Shown here piece after piece: positions 32,286 to 46,216 of a stretch of DNA of 64,000 nt (positions within the stretch are counted from its first letter, which is position 1; every line of letters starts with the position of its first letter). Location of the stretch: the NCBI RefSeq assembly GCF_021401125.1, contig NZ_JACBFQ010000002.1, forward strand, positions 248,001-312,000, written 5' to 3'. Made by a program: the position numbers and the translations under genes. This DNA is from Xanthobacter sp. NM-59. Lineage in GTDB: Bacteria; Pseudomonadota; Alphaproteobacteria; Rhizobiales; Xanthobacteraceae. The notes beneath the pieces are model-generated. The model saw only the letters and a program-made list of their open reading frames with translations, was not told where the DNA came from and made no database searches.

Positions 32286-33640
32286 GCGAGGCCGGACAAG
32301 GCGGCCCCCCGCCCACGATACGGCCAGCGCCCCCGCCAGCGCCCCTTGCCGATCCCGGCGGACAGTCGGGGCGGGCGCTGGCCGCCATCACTGCGCGCGC
32401 GCCCACCCTCATGGTGCTGGGCGGCGCCGGCACGGGCAAGACCACCTTCCTGCATGAGCTGCGCAAGGCGCCCATGGGGCGTTCCTTGGGGCGGCAGGTG
32501 TTCCTCGCCCCCACCGGCGTGGCGGCGCTGCAGGTGGGTGGGCAGACCATCCATTCCTTCTTCGGCATTCCCCCGCGCCTGCTCAATCCCGACGAGGTGA
32601 AGCCGCGCGTGCAGGTGCGCCGCCTCCTGAAGAAGCTCGACCGCGTCATCATCGACGAGATCTCCATGGTGCGGGCCGATTTGCTCGACGCGGTGGACAT
32701 CTCCCTGCGCATCGCCCGCGACAATTCCGAGCCCTTCGGCGGCGTGCAGATGGTGCTGGTGGGCGACTTTCTGCAGCTTCCGCCCGTGGTGCCCATGGCC
32801 GAGCAGGAGATGCTGGAGCGCATGGGCTATGAAGGCCCCTTCGCCTTCCATGCCAAGGCTTTGGCGGACCTCGCCACGACCGGCGTGCCGTTCACCCATG
32901 TGCACCGGCAGACCGACCGCGCCTTCATCTCCATGCTGGATGCGCTCCGGCGCGGGCGCGGCGCGCGGGAGGCGGCGGAGGCGCTCAACGAAGCCTGCGT
33001 GCGGCCTCATCGCGAGGGCGCGCTGCCGGTTCTTTTGACCCCCACCAATGCCCGCGCCGATGCCTATAACGCGCGCGGCCTCGCCGCCCTGCAGGACAGC
33101 GGGCGGGAATTCTCCGGCTTGCTGAAGGGCGAGTTCGGCCTGGAGGGTGATCGCCTGCCCGTGGCGGAAAAGCTGGTGCTGAAGCGCGGCGCCCGGGTGA
33201 TGGCGCTGCGCAACGATCCGGCCCGGCGCTGGGTCAATGGCTCGGTGGGCACGGTGGTGGGCCTCGGCCTTTCCAGCGCCCTGGTGAAGCTGGATACCGG
33301 CCCCACCGTGGAGGTGGACGCCTTCACCTGGGAGCGCATCCGCTATGGGTGGGACGAGCGCACCGGTCGCATCGAGGCGCAGGTGGTGGGCACCTATACC
33401 CAGCTTCCCCTCGCCCCTGCCTGGGCGCTGACCATGCACAAGGCCCAGGGCCTGACCCTGGACGACGTGCGCATCGATTTCGGCGAAGGCGCCTTCGCGC
33501 CCGGCCAGGCCTATGTGGCCCTTTCCCGCGCCCGCTCCATCGAGGGCCTGTCCTTGGTGCGCCCCATTCGCGGTTCCGACGTGCGGGTGGACCGGCGCGT
33601 GGCCGCCTTCATGGAGCATTTCGAGGCGGAGGAGGAATAA
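32282..33640 (+). CDS. PIF1/RecD-like superfamily 1 helicase
   Basis: A 452-residue SF1B helicase-like ATPase. Motif I is GGAGTGKTT (about residues 47-55), motif II RVIIDEISMV, motif III LVGDFLQLPPV. C-terminal ALTMHKAQGLTLDDV and AYVALSRARSIEGL match motifs V and VI of PIF1-type enzymes. It starts with GTG 32282, overlapping the stop of the PfkB gene (GTGA). It acts on DNA, perhaps at G-rich or stalled-fork structures, by analogy with PIF1. The first 35 residues are a Pro/Gly-rich tail. Confidence 0.9.
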   Translation: MSEAGQGGPPPTIRPAPPPAPLADPGGQSGRALAAITARAPTLMVLGGAGTGKTTFLHELRKAPMGRSLGRQVFLAPTGVAALQVGGQTIHSFFGIPPRLLNPDEVKPRVQVRRLLKKLDRVIIDEISMVRADLLDAVDISLRIARDNSEPFGGVQMVLVGDFLQLPPVVPMAEQEMLERMGYEGPFAFHAKALADLATTGVPFTHVHRQTDRAFISMLDALRRGRGAREAAEALNEACVRPHREGALPVLLTPTNARADAYNARGLAALQDSGREFSGLLKGEFGLEGDRLPVAEKLVLKRGARVMALRNDPARRWVNGSVGTVVGLGLSSALVKLDTGPTVEVDAFTWERIRYGWDERTGRIEAQVVGTYTQLPLAPAWALTMHKAQGLTLDDVRIDFGEGAFAPGQAYVALSRARSIEGLSLVRPIRGSDVRVDRRVAAFMEHFEAEEE

Positions 33641-33664
33641 GGCACCCGCCCCCTCTCCCGGCGC

Positions 33665-34531
33665 TCAGCCCCGGGCGCGGGCGGCGCGGGTGGGCAGCAC
33701 CAGGCGCTCGACCCAGTTGCGGATTTCGACCGTCCGCTTGTCCTTGGAGATCACCGCCCCATCGATGCCGCAGCGCCACGCCAGGGCCTTGTTGCCGGGC
33801 TCGCGCTCAAAATGCTCCAGGTCGGCGATGAAGGCGGCCTCCTCCTCCTCATCGGAAAAGAAGCCTTCCGCCACCAGGGAGGGCCGCAGGCGGCGGAAGA
33901 TGGCCGCCATCTCGCGGAAGGGATATTCGGGGTGGTACTGCACCGCCCAGCAGGTGGACAGGCCGGCCGTGAACTCCGCCGCCTGCACCTGGGAATGGTC
34001 GTTGGTGGCCAGCAGCCGCGCCCCTTCGGGCAGGGCTTCCACCTCGTCCAGGTGCACGGTCATGGCCTCGAACACCAGGGGCTTGTCGGCGAACATGGCG
34101 TGGCCCTGGCCATGGGTGGTCTGGCGGATGCGGCGGCCGAAGCCCACCTCCCGCCCGCGCGGATTGAGCCGCACGCTGCCACCCGCCGCCGCCGTGAGCA
34201 ATTGCAGGCCCCAGCAGCTGCCGAACAGCGGCACTCCGGTGGCAAACGCGGCCCGGATGAGGTCGAGCTGCTGCTCCACCTCCGGCCCGCCATGATAGAT
34301 GTTGAGCGACGAGCCGGTGATGGCGATGCCGTCATACCCCTCCAGCCCCGCGCTGTCGGGCAGGTTGGCGCCGGGATCGGCCGGATAGCAGATGTCCACG
34401 GTGGCGCCGGGGGCCAGCTCGCGCAGCAGCTGGGCATAGCCTTCGCTCGCGGCCTGACCACCGAAATGGATCTGGCGGGCGCGGGCTTCGGCGGTGTTTC
34501 CTTCGACGACGAGCAGGCGTGGGGCAGGCAT
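33665..34531 (-). CDS. Class I glutamine amidotransferase-like protein
   Basis: A 288-residue amidotransferase-like protein. The nucleophile is in LFGSCWGLQLLTAAAGG, with the His-x-Glu pair in WAVQYHPEYP. The N-terminal 85 residues (RLLVVEGNTAEARARQIHFG) and the GYDGIAITGSSLNIYHGG block are typical of GMP-synthase-like stand-alone domains. The substrate is unknown. ATG 34531 is used; an AGGA lies somewhat far upstream. It ends 24 bases before the end of the helicase gene (convergent). This is the third such domain in the window. Confidence 0.85.
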   Translation of the reverse strand: MPAPRLLVVEGNTAEARARQIHFGGQAASEGYAQLLRELAPGATVDICYPADPGANLPDSAGLEGYDGIAITGSSLNIYHGGPEVEQQLDLIRAAFATGVPLFGSCWGLQLLTAAAGGSVRLNPRGREVGFGRRIRQTTHGQGHAMFADKPLVFEAMTVHLDEVEALPEGARLLATNDHSQVQAAEFTAGLSTCWAVQYHPEYPFREMAAIFRRLRPSLVAEGFFSDEEEEAAFIADLEHFEREPGNKALAWRCGIDGAVISKDKRTVEIRNWVERLVLPTRAARARG

Positions 34532-35184
34532 GATGGCGTCGGATCCTGGAGGCATGTTCGGACGAACTGGATACCGGCTTGCGTCCGGAAAATGCGTTAA
34601 CGTCAGGGCTTGCGGCATTCCCCGGCCGCAAGCGGGCCACCCCGCGCGACGGGAACGCAAGCTCTCGCGGCCCCCGAGGTGTCGCGGCCCTTTCACCACG
34701 GCCTTCGAGGAAGGCGATGGCGGCAGCATACGGCCCATTTTGACCAAAGCGAGGATACGCTGCATTGCGAAGGCGAATGCGACGCGGGCTCAGCCCCAAG
34801 GCCGCCCCAGCCATTGACGCGTCCCGCGCCGTCTTCCTTCACGGCGGATGACGTCGCCCCACCCCGGCGCAGGCCGGACCCAAGCGCCGCGCGAGCCCTG
34901 CTCGAGTGCTGAGCAGGCTGCCCCGAGTGCTGCTCTTGCCGGCGCGCGTCATCGCTTGCGCGATGAGGTAATGCCGGCACTCGGCGACGGCCCGCGAGGG
35001 GGCTCGAAGAGGGGGCTACAGGACAAGGCTCCATAGTCTTAGGTTCCGCCCGATGCCAGCCGGGCCCTCCGCACCTCCGGCCGGGCCTCAAGAGCGGGCG
35101 GGCGCGGCAGTGGCCTTGGGTCGCGCCCCCGTGAAGCCCACAACGGCCCGCCCTGATGCCGCCCGGGAACCAGGGCCGATGGTC
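34532..35184. other. 650-bp gene-free region
   Basis: Between the amidotransferase-like gene and marR, both on the minus strand. It should contain the promoter of the amidotransferase-like gene and the 3' end of marR. Seen here: a short direct repeat CGAGTGCTG near 34908 and 34925, but no motif-bearing open frame and no clear terminator. Confidence 0.5.
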
Positions 35185-35676
35185 TCAGACGTCGTCGTCA
35201 TCGTCGGCGGCGTCCTGCTCGTCATCGGCGCCGCCATCGGTGCCGAGCTTCTCGGCGAGGTTCTTTTCCACCTTGCGCAGCAGCTTGCGCAGGCGCTTGC
35301 GCTCCTTGCCGTCGAGCCCGGCCACCATCTCGTTTTCCAGCGTCTCCCACACACCATCGATGGCCGAGGCCCGCTCCAGCCCGGTCTCGGTGAGAAACAC
35401 CCGCACCAGGCGGCCGTCACCGTCGGTGGTGCGGCGCTCCACCAGACCCTGGCTGGTGAGGCGGGCGATGGTCTTGGAGGCGGTGGGCGGGCGCACGCGC
35501 AAGGCGGCGGCGAGATCGCCCATGGTCCGGCCATCCTGCTCCGACAACAGCTTCAGCACCGATTCCTGGCCCGGAAACAGGCCGAGGTCGCTGAGCAGCC
35601 GCGCGGAAAAAGCGCGTTGCAGCCGCGCCGTATGGTTGAGCCGATAGCCGATGGTCTTCGTGAACGGGTCCTTCAT
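35185..35676 (-). CDS. MarR-family transcriptional regulator
   Basis: A 163-residue winged-helix dimeric repressor. The DNA-binding core reads [38 protein letters not shown], then a wing with R-L-V-R-V-F-L-T. The C-terminal helix is followed by a very acidic tail ([12 protein letters not shown]). ATG 35676 is preceded by GGGGGAG; a GTG at 35688 is the alternative. The ligand and regulon are unknown. It is divergent from metX, with 233 bases between the two, so metX may be a target. Confidence 0.9.
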   Translation of the reverse strand: MKDPFTKTIGYRLNHTARLQRAFSARLLSDLGLFPGQESVLKLLSEQDGRTMGDLAAALRVRPPTASKTIARLTSQGLVERRTTDGDGRLVRVFLTETGLERASAIDGVWETLENEMVAGLDGKERKRLRKLLRKVEKNLAEKLGTDGGADDEQDAADDDDDV

Positions 35677-35909
35677 GGTCTCCCCCACCGCACGCAGAGC
35701 CCCTGGCCTCCCGCGCCCGGCCGCCCTCGCGTGCTGCCAAGGGAAACGTCCGGAAAAACGGAGGTCGTGCGAACCGTCGCGCCGCGCGCGATCACCACGG
35801 GCCTCATTATCCGCGCCGGCTTACATTTTTACGAAGGTTTAAAAATCATCGGGCCACCGCAGGGTCCGCGCCGCTTGACAGCGGGGCCCGGGCATCGCTT
35901 GGTTCGCTC

Positions 35910-37130
35910 ATGACATCGTTCTCCCCCCCGGATGCCTCTGCCCCGCAGGCTGAAGACGCGGTCGAGACCAGGGCCCGGCAGGAGGCGGATGATCCGCACT
36001 CCCCGGTGGCGCGCTTCGGCCCCTCCAAGCCCCTGCGGCTCGATGCCGGCGTGCTGCTGCCCGATCTGCAGATCGCCTACCAGACCTATGGCGAGCCCAA
36101 TGCCGCCCGCACCAATGCGGTGCTGGTGTGCCACGCGCTGACCGGCGACCAGCACGCCGCGAGCCTCAACCCGGTAACCGGCAAGCCGGGCTGGTGGGAA
36201 ACCATGGTGGGGCCGGGCCGGCCCATCGACACCGATCGTTTCTACGTCATCTGCGCCAATGTGCTCGGCGGCTGCATGGGCACCACCGGGCCGTCCTCCA
36301 CCAATCCCGCCACCGGCGCGCCCTATGGGCTCGACATGCCGCTCGTCACCATCCGCGACATGGTGAACGCCCAGGCCATGCTGCTGGACCATCTGGGCAT
36401 CGAGAAGCTGCTATGCGTGGCCGGCGGCTCCATGGGCGGCATGCAGGTGCTGCAATGGGCCGCGAGCTATCCGGAGCGGGTGTTCTCGGCCCTGCCCGTC
36501 GCCACGGCGGCGCGCCATTCGGCCCAGAACATCGCCTTCCACGAGGTGGGCCGCCAAGCGGTGATGGCCGACCCGGACTGGCGCGGAGGCCACTATCTGG
36601 CGGAAGGGGTGATGCCTTATCGGGGCCTTGCCGTGGCGCGCATGGCCGCGCACATCACCTACATGTCGGACCAGGCGCTGCACCGTAAGTTCGGCCGCCG
36701 GCTGCAGGACCGCGCCATGCCCACCTTCGGCTTCGATGCCGACTTCCAGGTGGAAAGCTATCTGCGCCACCAGGGCGAATCCTTCGTGCAGCGCTTCGAC
36801 GCCAACTCCTATCTCTATGTCACCCGGGCCATGGACTATTTCGACCTCGCCGCCGACTATGACGGCGTGCTGGCGAACGCCTTCAAGGGCTCGAAGACCC
36901 GCTTCTGCCTGGCCTCCTTCACCTCCGACTGGCTATTCCCCACCGACGAGACGCGCACCATCGTGCATGCGCTGAACGCCTCCGGCGCCAGCGTCTCGTT
37001 CGCGGAGATCGAGAGCGACAAGGGCCATGACGCCTTCCTGCTGGATGAGCCCGAACTGTTCGCCATCGCCCATGGCTTCCTCGACAGCGCCGCGCGCGCC
37101 TTCGGGCTGCCGCCGGCGCGCGGGAGATGA
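35910..37130 (+). CDS. metX: Homoserine O-acyltransferase MetX
   Basis: An alpha/beta-hydrolase-fold enzyme that acylates homoserine for methionine synthesis: O-acetyl in the classic naming, although some MetX proteins use succinyl-CoA. The nucleophile is Ser174 in AGGSMGGMQ; acid and base lie in SDWLFPTDE and [11 protein letters not shown]. Family blocks [19 protein letters not shown] and TGPSSTNP are all present. Length is 406 residues, with an N-terminal extension of about 30 residues. The stop overlaps the metW start. No SAM-II riboswitch core was recognised in the leader. Acetyl or succinyl preference cannot be told. Confidence 0.95.
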   Translation: MTSFSPPDASAPQAEDAVETRARQEADDPHSPVARFGPSKPLRLDAGVLLPDLQIAYQTYGEPNAARTNAVLVCHALTGDQHAASLNPVTGKPGWWETMVGPGRPIDTDRFYVICANVLGGCMGTTGPSSTNPATGAPYGLDMPLVTIRDMVNAQAMLLDHLGIEKLLCVAGGSMGGMQVLQWAASYPERVFSALPVATAARHSAQNIAFHEVGRQAVMADPDWRGGHYLAEGVMPYRGLAVARMAAHITYMSDQALHRKFGRRLQDRAMPTFGFDADFQVESYLRHQGESFVQRFDANSYLYVTRAMDYFDLAADYDGVLANAFKGSKTRFCLASFTSDWLFPTDETRTIVHALNASGASVSFAEIESDKGHDAFLLDEPELFAIAHGFLDSAARAFGLPPARGR

Positions 37131-37786
37131 GCATGGCCCTGCCTGAAGAAACACCGTACGCCGGCGCGCCGCGCCGCGGGGGCGTGCGCGTCGACCTTGT
37201 GGTCGTTTCGGAGATGGTGAAGCCCGGCTCCCGCGTTCTGGACGTTGGCGCGGGGGACGGCGCGCTGCTGGAGCTTTTGGCCACCACACGCGACTGCGAC
37301 GCGCGCGGCATCGAGCTTTCGCGCGAGGGGGTGAATGGCGCCGTGGCGCGCGGGCTCGCCGTGATCCAGGGCGACGCAGACGTGGACCTGGCCCACTACC
37401 CCGATGATTCGTTCGACTATGTCATCCTCTCGCAGACCCTCCAGGCCACCCGGCGCCCGCGCTGGGTGCTGGAACAGATGCTGCGCATCGGCCGGCGGGC
37501 CATCGTCTCCTTCCCCAATTTCGGCCATTGGCGCTCACGTCTCGACCTGCTGGTGAACGGCCGCATGCCGGTGACGGAGAACATGCCCTTCCGCTGGTAC
37601 GAGACCCCCAACATCCATTTCTGCACCATCCGCGACTTCGTGGCCCTGGTGGAGGAGCTGGACGCCAAGATGGAACGGGCCGTGGCCCTGGATTCCTCGG
37701 GCCACCGAGTGCGCTTCAACATGCCCTGGTGGGTTTGGAACCTGCTGGGCGAACAGGCCGTGTTCCTGCTCTCCCGCAAGGGCTAG
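37127..37786 (+). CDS. metW: Methionine biosynthesis protein MetW
   Basis: A 219-residue SAM-dependent methyltransferase-like protein, the constant partner of MetX in alphaproteobacteria and reported to support the acyltransferase step. The SAM loop [15 protein letters not shown] lies near residue 38. The signature [20 protein letters not shown] and the [14 protein letters not shown] block identify MetW. ATG 37127 overlaps the metX stop (ATGA), so the two genes are translationally coupled. Another ATG lies two codons later. Confidence 0.96.
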   Translation: MSMALPEETPYAGAPRRGGVRVDLVVVSEMVKPGSRVLDVGAGDGALLELLATTRDCDARGIELSREGVNGAVARGLAVIQGDADVDLAHYPDDSFDYVILSQTLQATRRPRWVLEQMLRIGRRAIVSFPNFGHWRSRLDLLVNGRMPVTENMPFRWYETPNIHFCTIRDFVALVEELDAKMERAVALDSSGHRVRFNMPWWVWNLLGEQAVFLLSRKG

Positions 37787-37792
37787 GCGGGA

Positions 37793-37826
37793 GCGGGAAC
37801 AGCGCGGGCGCGGGAACAGCGCGGGC
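37793..37826 (+). repeat. 17-base direct repeat after metW
   Basis: GCGGGAACAGCGCGGGC occurs twice in tandem (37793-37809 and 37810-37826), just downstream of metW in the convergent interval before the LysR gene. No hairpin with a T-run is visible, so it is not an evident terminator. Confidence 0.6.
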
Positions 37827-37893
37827 GCGGCGCCGTCCCGAGCGTTCCGCTCCACGCGGGCCCTCGCCCAAGGGTGGGCGGAGCGGCGCGGCC

Positions 37894-38781
37894 TCACACC
37901 GCCGGCGCGCGGGCCAGCTCCAGCAGAGCGGCGGCGGCGCGCGAGTGGTAGCGATCGGCATGCCGCAGCGCGTAGAAGCTGCGGGGCGGCAGCGCCAGGG
38001 GCAGCCGCGCCAGGGTGCCCGCGGCCAGCTCCGAGCGCGCGACCAGATCGGAAATCACCGTCGCGCCCGCCCCGGCGATCACCGCACTCAGCACCGCCTC
38101 GTTGGATGGGAGCTCAAGCGTCACCCTGAGCCGGTCCGGTGCCACCCCCGCCCGCAGCAAGGCGCTTTCAAACACCTGCCGCGTGCCCGAGCCCGGCTCG
38201 CGCAACACGAACGGCAGCTCCAGCAATTCTTCCGGGGTGATTCGCGCCCGCCCCACCCAGCGATGGGACGACGGCACCACCAGCACCAGTCTGTCGCCGG
38301 GAATGACGCTCTTGGCCAGCAGCACCTCATTGACCTCGCCTTCCACAAAGCCGAGATCCGCCTCCCCCTGCAGCACCGCCGCCGACACCTGCGCCGTATT
38401 CCCCACGGATAGCGAAAGCTCGATTTCCGGATAGAGGCTGTGGAAGCGGTAGAGCAGCGGGCCAAGCCAGTAATTGGCAATGGTCTGGCTGGCCATGAGG
38501 CCGAGGCGGCCGCGCTTCAGGCCCGACAGATCGGCAAGCACCGTCTGCGCCGCCTCCACGCGCGCGAGAATGGCGCGGGCCTCCGTCAGGAAGCCCGCGC
38601 CCGCATCCGTCAGCTCGATGCGCCGGCCCACCCGGTGGAACAGCGCCACCCCGCAGGAGGCCTCCAGCGCCGCCACCGAGGCGCTCACCGCCGATTGCGT
38701 CATGTGCAGGCGCTCGGCGGCCCGCGTCATGTGCAGGTGCTCGGCCACCATGGTGAACACCCGCAGCTGTTCCAGCGTCAT
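37894..38781 (-). CDS. LysR-family transcriptional regulator
   Basis: A 295-residue LysR regulator. The N-terminal helix-turn-helix spans residues 1-60 (TLEQLRVFTMVAEHLHMTRA, LHMTQSAVSASVAALE). The C-terminal effector domain follows (LGLMASQTIANYWL, SVIPGDRLVLVV). It lies 12 bases downstream of the YeiH-type transporter on the same strand, so the two are probably one unit with the regulator second. LysR partners of YeiH transporters often respond to sulfur compounds; that is inference. The operon's AT-rich promoter region is at 39860-39955. Confidence 0.93.
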   Translation of the reverse strand: MTLEQLRVFTMVAEHLHMTRAAERLHMTQSAVSASVAALEASCGVALFHRVGRRIELTDAGAGFLTEARAILARVEAAQTVLADLSGLKRGRLGLMASQTIANYWLGPLLYRFHSLYPEIELSLSVGNTAQVSAAVLQGEADLGFVEGEVNEVLLAKSVIPGDRLVLVVPSSHRWVGRARITPEELLELPFVLREPGSGTRQVFESALLRAGVAPDRLRVTLELPSNEAVLSAVIAGAGATVISDLVARSELAAGTLARLPLALPPRSFYALRHADRYHSRAAAALLELARAPAV

Positions 38782-38793
38782 CGTCCCATCGCA

Positions 38794-39858
38794 TCAGCTC
38801 ATGAAAGTCGCGATGAGGATAAAGCTCAGCGTGGAGATGAAAAGCCAGGCGGCGGCGCCGAGCATCAAAGGCCGCAGCCCTTTCATGCGCAGCTTTCGGA
38901 TGTCCGTCTCCAGCCCCATCGCGCCCAGCGCCACCGCCAGCAGGAAGGTGGTGAGAGTAATGAGCGGGCTCTTCACCTCTAGGGGAATCACCCCCGTGCT
39001 GTTCACCATCACCATCGCGATGAAGCCGAACACGAACCACGGCACCGGCGGCTTGGCGTGATGAGCATTGGCATCGCCCCGCGCCTTCCACAGCGCGACC
39101 GCGCCCAGGCCCAGCACCAGCGGCGCCAGCAACATCACCCGCGACAGCTTCGCCACCGTTCCGAACTCACCCGCCTGCTGCCCCCCCTGGAACGCGGCCG
39201 CCACCACCTGTGCGACCTCGTGGATCGAAGCACCGGTCCACAGCCCATAGGCGTGAGCATCAAACCCCGTATAGGGCAGCAGCGCCGGCATCAGCACCAT
39301 CGACAGCGAGCCGAAGACCGTGACGCACGCCACGGCATAGGCCACATCCTCGTCCGACCCACGGGTGACGGTGTTGGTCGCGATCACCGCCGAAGCGCCG
39401 CAGATCGACGTTCCCGCCGCAATCAGCTCAGCCAGCTTGGCTTCCACACCCATCACCCGGCCAAGCCACCGCGTGATGAAGAAAGTGCTCGCCAACGTGA
39501 TGGCGACGATGGCGAAGCCCGCCACACCCACGGTCCGCACCTGGGCAAAGGTCAACTGAAGGCCGAGCAGCACGATGGCGAAACGCAGCACCCGCCGGAG
39601 CGCGAATTTCACGCCTGCGGTCGCCGCCCGGGGCGTGCCCACCAGATTGTGGTACGCCATGCCGATGAGGATCGAGATGACCAGCGGGCTAAGCATTCCC
39701 AGCCCGGGAAGCAGCCGCACCGCATACGCCGCCGCAGCGATGACGCAGGTGACCGCGAGGCCCGGAACGATGCCTTCGTGAAGATGCCGCAGGGCCCGCA
39801 CATGGCGCCGCGATGGCTGCTCCATCGGGCTGGGGGCGGCGGATGTGTGCTCGACCAT
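38794..39858 (-). CDS. YeiH-family membrane transporter
   Basis: A 354-residue inner membrane protein with about ten hydrophobic segments. Signatures are [52 protein letters not shown] (the family hallmark) and [15 protein letters not shown]. The family (UPF0324, YeiH/PSE) is annotated as putative sulfate exporter, and members linked to taurine or sulfite use are known; direct biochemical proof is limited. ATG 39858 has GAGGA seven bases upstream; an earlier start at 39891 exists. A LysR regulator follows. Confidence 0.92.
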   Translation of the reverse strand: MVEHTSAAPSPMEQPSRRHVRALRHLHEGIVPGLAVTCVIAAAAYAVRLLPGLGMLSPLVISILIGMAYHNLVGTPRAATAGVKFALRRVLRFAIVLLGLQLTFAQVRTVGVAGFAIVAITLASTFFITRWLGRVMGVEAKLAELIAAGTSICGASAVIATNTVTRGSDEDVAYAVACVTVFGSLSMVLMPALLPYTGFDAHAYGLWTGASIHEVAQVVAAAFQGGQQAGEFGTVAKLSRVMLLAPLVLGLGAVALWKARGDANAHHAKPPVPWFVFGFIAMVMVNSTGVIPLEVKSPLITLTTFLLAVALGAMGLETDIRKLRMKGLRPLMLGAAAWLFISTLSFILIATFMS

Positions 39859-40462
39859 GATGATGTCCTCGGTAGGTGCGCGGACCATCACAGATCGGCA
39901 TCAATCGCTCCAACACGTTATATTTCTACATTCAATTATTATTTTCGATTGATTGGCGCGCACCGCCCGCGAGTCCGCCCTCTCCGGGTGCCTCTCGGCC
40001 CCAGGCGGGGGAACGCCGCCGCGGAGCACGTTGCGGTCACGGCAAATCCGTACCGCAAAAGCCTGCAAAGACGCCTCTCGCTCCGGCCCGCGCCCGGCAT
40101 CCCCTTGCTTTTGCCCACCGGCAGAAGATAAACGGCAGTCACTTCCCGGCTCCCCACCCGCCACCGCCACAAGGCGAGACAGGCAAAGCGCCGGTCAGAT
40201 CCAGCCACCAGATCACTCGTTGCATGACGCGAAGGACGTCTCGCGTGTTACACGCGTGGGCCAACACCTTGAAGCTCGTCCCTGCTTTCCGAGTTTCGGA
40301 ACAAGCCGTGTCGGCTCGGCCACCGGAAGGGCCCGAGCGACAAGCTGCACTAACCGAGGAACCCGCCACGCGCTTCCACCGCGGCCCGTGCTTCCCGCGC
40401 ATCGCGCCAAGCTGCGCCCGAGCCGCAGAAGGCCACGGCGCCCCTCTGGCCCGCCAAATAAA
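39859..40462. other. 600-bp gene-free region with AT-rich promoter patch
   Basis: Between the YeiH-type transporter start and the atp terminator. The 50 bases at 39905-39955 are strongly AT-rich (TTATATTTCTACATTCAATT) in a GC-rich setting and should hold the transporter promoter, perhaps with a LysR site. The rest has open frames without motif or ribosome binding site. Confidence 0.5.
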
Positions 40463-40492
40463 AAAGGCCGGGCACAAGGGGGCCCGGCCTTT
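40463..40492 (-). terminator. Intrinsic terminator of the atp operon
   Basis: AAAGGCCGGGC (40463-40473) pairs with GCCCGGCCTTT (40482-40492), eleven base pairs. On the minus strand the stem is followed by TTTTTTATTT, a textbook rho-independent terminator, 25 bases after the atpC stop codon. Confidence 0.92.
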
Positions 40493-40517
40493 CAAAATAC
40501 ACCCACCTTCGCCCAAC

Positions 40518-40940
40518 TCAGTGAGCAGGAGTGGCCTTAAACCCGCGCTCCAGCGCCTCAGCGACCTGCTCCAGATCCGCAAGCTGGCGCTCGGCCCGCT
40601 GGCGCTCCGCGTCGCCCTTCGCGTCTGAGACGTCTTCCTTCGCATCCCGAATCTGCTGCCGCAGATGTGCGGGATCGATCTCTTCCACGGGCTTGGCCTC
40701 TTCGGCCAGCACGGTCAGACCCGCCTGATTCACCTCGGCGAAGCCGCCGCGGACGAAGTAGCGCTTGGGCTCTCCCTCCGACTTGATGGTCAGAATGCCG
40801 GCCTTCAGCGTGCCGATGAAGGGCGCATGGCCGGCCAGAACACCGAACTCGCCCTCCGCACCGGGCACAATCACTTCGCTCACCGCGCCGGAGAACACCA
40901 GGCGCTCGGGCGAAACCAGTTCAAAGGGTAAGCTCGCCAT
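40518..40940 (-). CDS. atpC: ATP synthase F1 subunit epsilon
   Basis: The epsilon subunit of F1, part of the central stalk, which couples rotation to catalysis and can inhibit ATP hydrolysis. It has 140 residues. The beta-sandwich reads PFELVSPERLVFSGAVSEV, GAEGEFGVLAGHAPFI and YFVRGGFAEVNQAGLTVLAEEA; the C-terminal helices carry a charged Glu/Arg/Ala stretch (RQQIRDAKEDVSDAKGDAER). ATG 40940 has GGAG six bases upstream; the longer frame to 41021 is rejected. It is the last gene of atpHAGDC and ends in a strong terminator. Confidence 0.96.
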   Translation of the reverse strand: MASLPFELVSPERLVFSGAVSEVIVPGAEGEFGVLAGHAPFIGTLKAGILTIKSEGEPKRYFVRGGFAEVNQAGLTVLAEEAKPVEEIDPAHLRQQIRDAKEDVSDAKGDAERQRAERQLADLEQVAEALERGFKATPAH

Positions 40941-41259
40941 CTTCGTCTCCGGTTCCTTCATCTCCGGTCGCTCTGGAGGTCGCGCATCCCTGGCGGGCCG
41001 CTCCCCACACCCGCGTGGCACGCGCGCCGTTCGGCGCCCTGCCCCGGATCAATCTCCGCGCTGTTCCAGTCCTGCTGAAACGCCGCGCCAACCCGCTTGG
41101 CGGACCAAGCCCGACACAAGAAAAGGCCGTCACCCGGATAGGCCCAGCCCCTCGTGCGCCTTCGCCCGCACCGCAGTTCCGGAGCGGCACCGCCGACCGG
41201 TCCCGCTCCTGCGCATCTTGCATCGGCACTCCGCCCTCGCGAGCGGAGCGCCGCGCACA
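40941..41259 (-). other. 319-bp spacer between atpD and atpC
   Basis: Unusually long for neighbouring F1 genes. Open frames through it are Arg/Ala/Gly-rich and have no recognisable motif, so no extra gene is called. It may contain an internal promoter or an mRNA-processing signal; none could be pinned down. Confidence 0.6.
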
Positions 41260-43606
<2,347 letters not shown>

Positions 43607-43646
43607 CGCGCCCGTCCGTCAGGTTCGAGGAACTATCGAGAGCCGA

Positions 43647-45730
<2,084 letters not shown>

Positions 45731-46142
45731 CCGCACCTCTCTCGGACTTGCGGCCGCCCCTGGGCAGAATGCCCCGGCTTCGACCCAAACCCTTGATCTG
45801 TTGGGAATATTGATAGTGCGATCTCGCCAGCGGGCGAAACCCCACCCTCGAAATCCCGGGTTGCCTAACACAGGCAGATCAAGGCGGCAACATGACCGGA
45901 GGATGGCGCATAGGCCGCATTGCCGCACCGGGAGCATCACGGTGCCCGAGCAGGGGCACCGCAGGCTGTAGCGGACACCCACCACAGGGCGCAGGACGCC
46001 TCGGAGCGAGTGCGCCGCAGCACCTCTGGAAGCCGCATGAATGAAAGAAAATCGGGAAGGCGGCTCAGAATTTTCCGCAGGGCCTTCGGCGCGGGCGGCG
46101 CGCAACCGTTGCACGAATGCAGCGCTGGGCCGATTACGAAAA
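45731..46142. other. Upstream region of the atp operon
   Basis: About 410 bases without a gene, between ctpA's terminator and atpH. It should hold the promoter of atpHAGDC. A TTGATC-like element followed by TTAGGC occurs on the minus strand near 45855-45890, and a second AT-rich patch near 45800-45825 (GGGAATATTGATAGTGCG), but neither matches a consensus well enough to assign. Confidence 0.45.
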
Positions 46143-46171
46143 CGTCCCCGCGCAAAGATTGAGCGGGGACG
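46143..46171 (-). terminator. Terminator of the envC-ctpA unit
   Basis: CGTCCCCGC (46143-46151) pairs with GCGGGGACG (46163-46171), nine base pairs with an 11-base loop. On the minus strand TTTTCG follows the stem. It lies 46 bases after the ctpA stop codon. Confidence 0.8.
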
Positions 46172-46216
46172 CTGTTCTGCACCATTTTTCGGCAGGGGAA
46201 AGTGTGCCCTTCGGGC

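Noticed and set aside
35690-35909. A SAM-II riboswitch upstream of metX
   Set aside because: The conserved SAM-II core (a GCTAAA-like segment pairing with an upstream stem) was not found. The region is merely AT-rich near 35820-35850.
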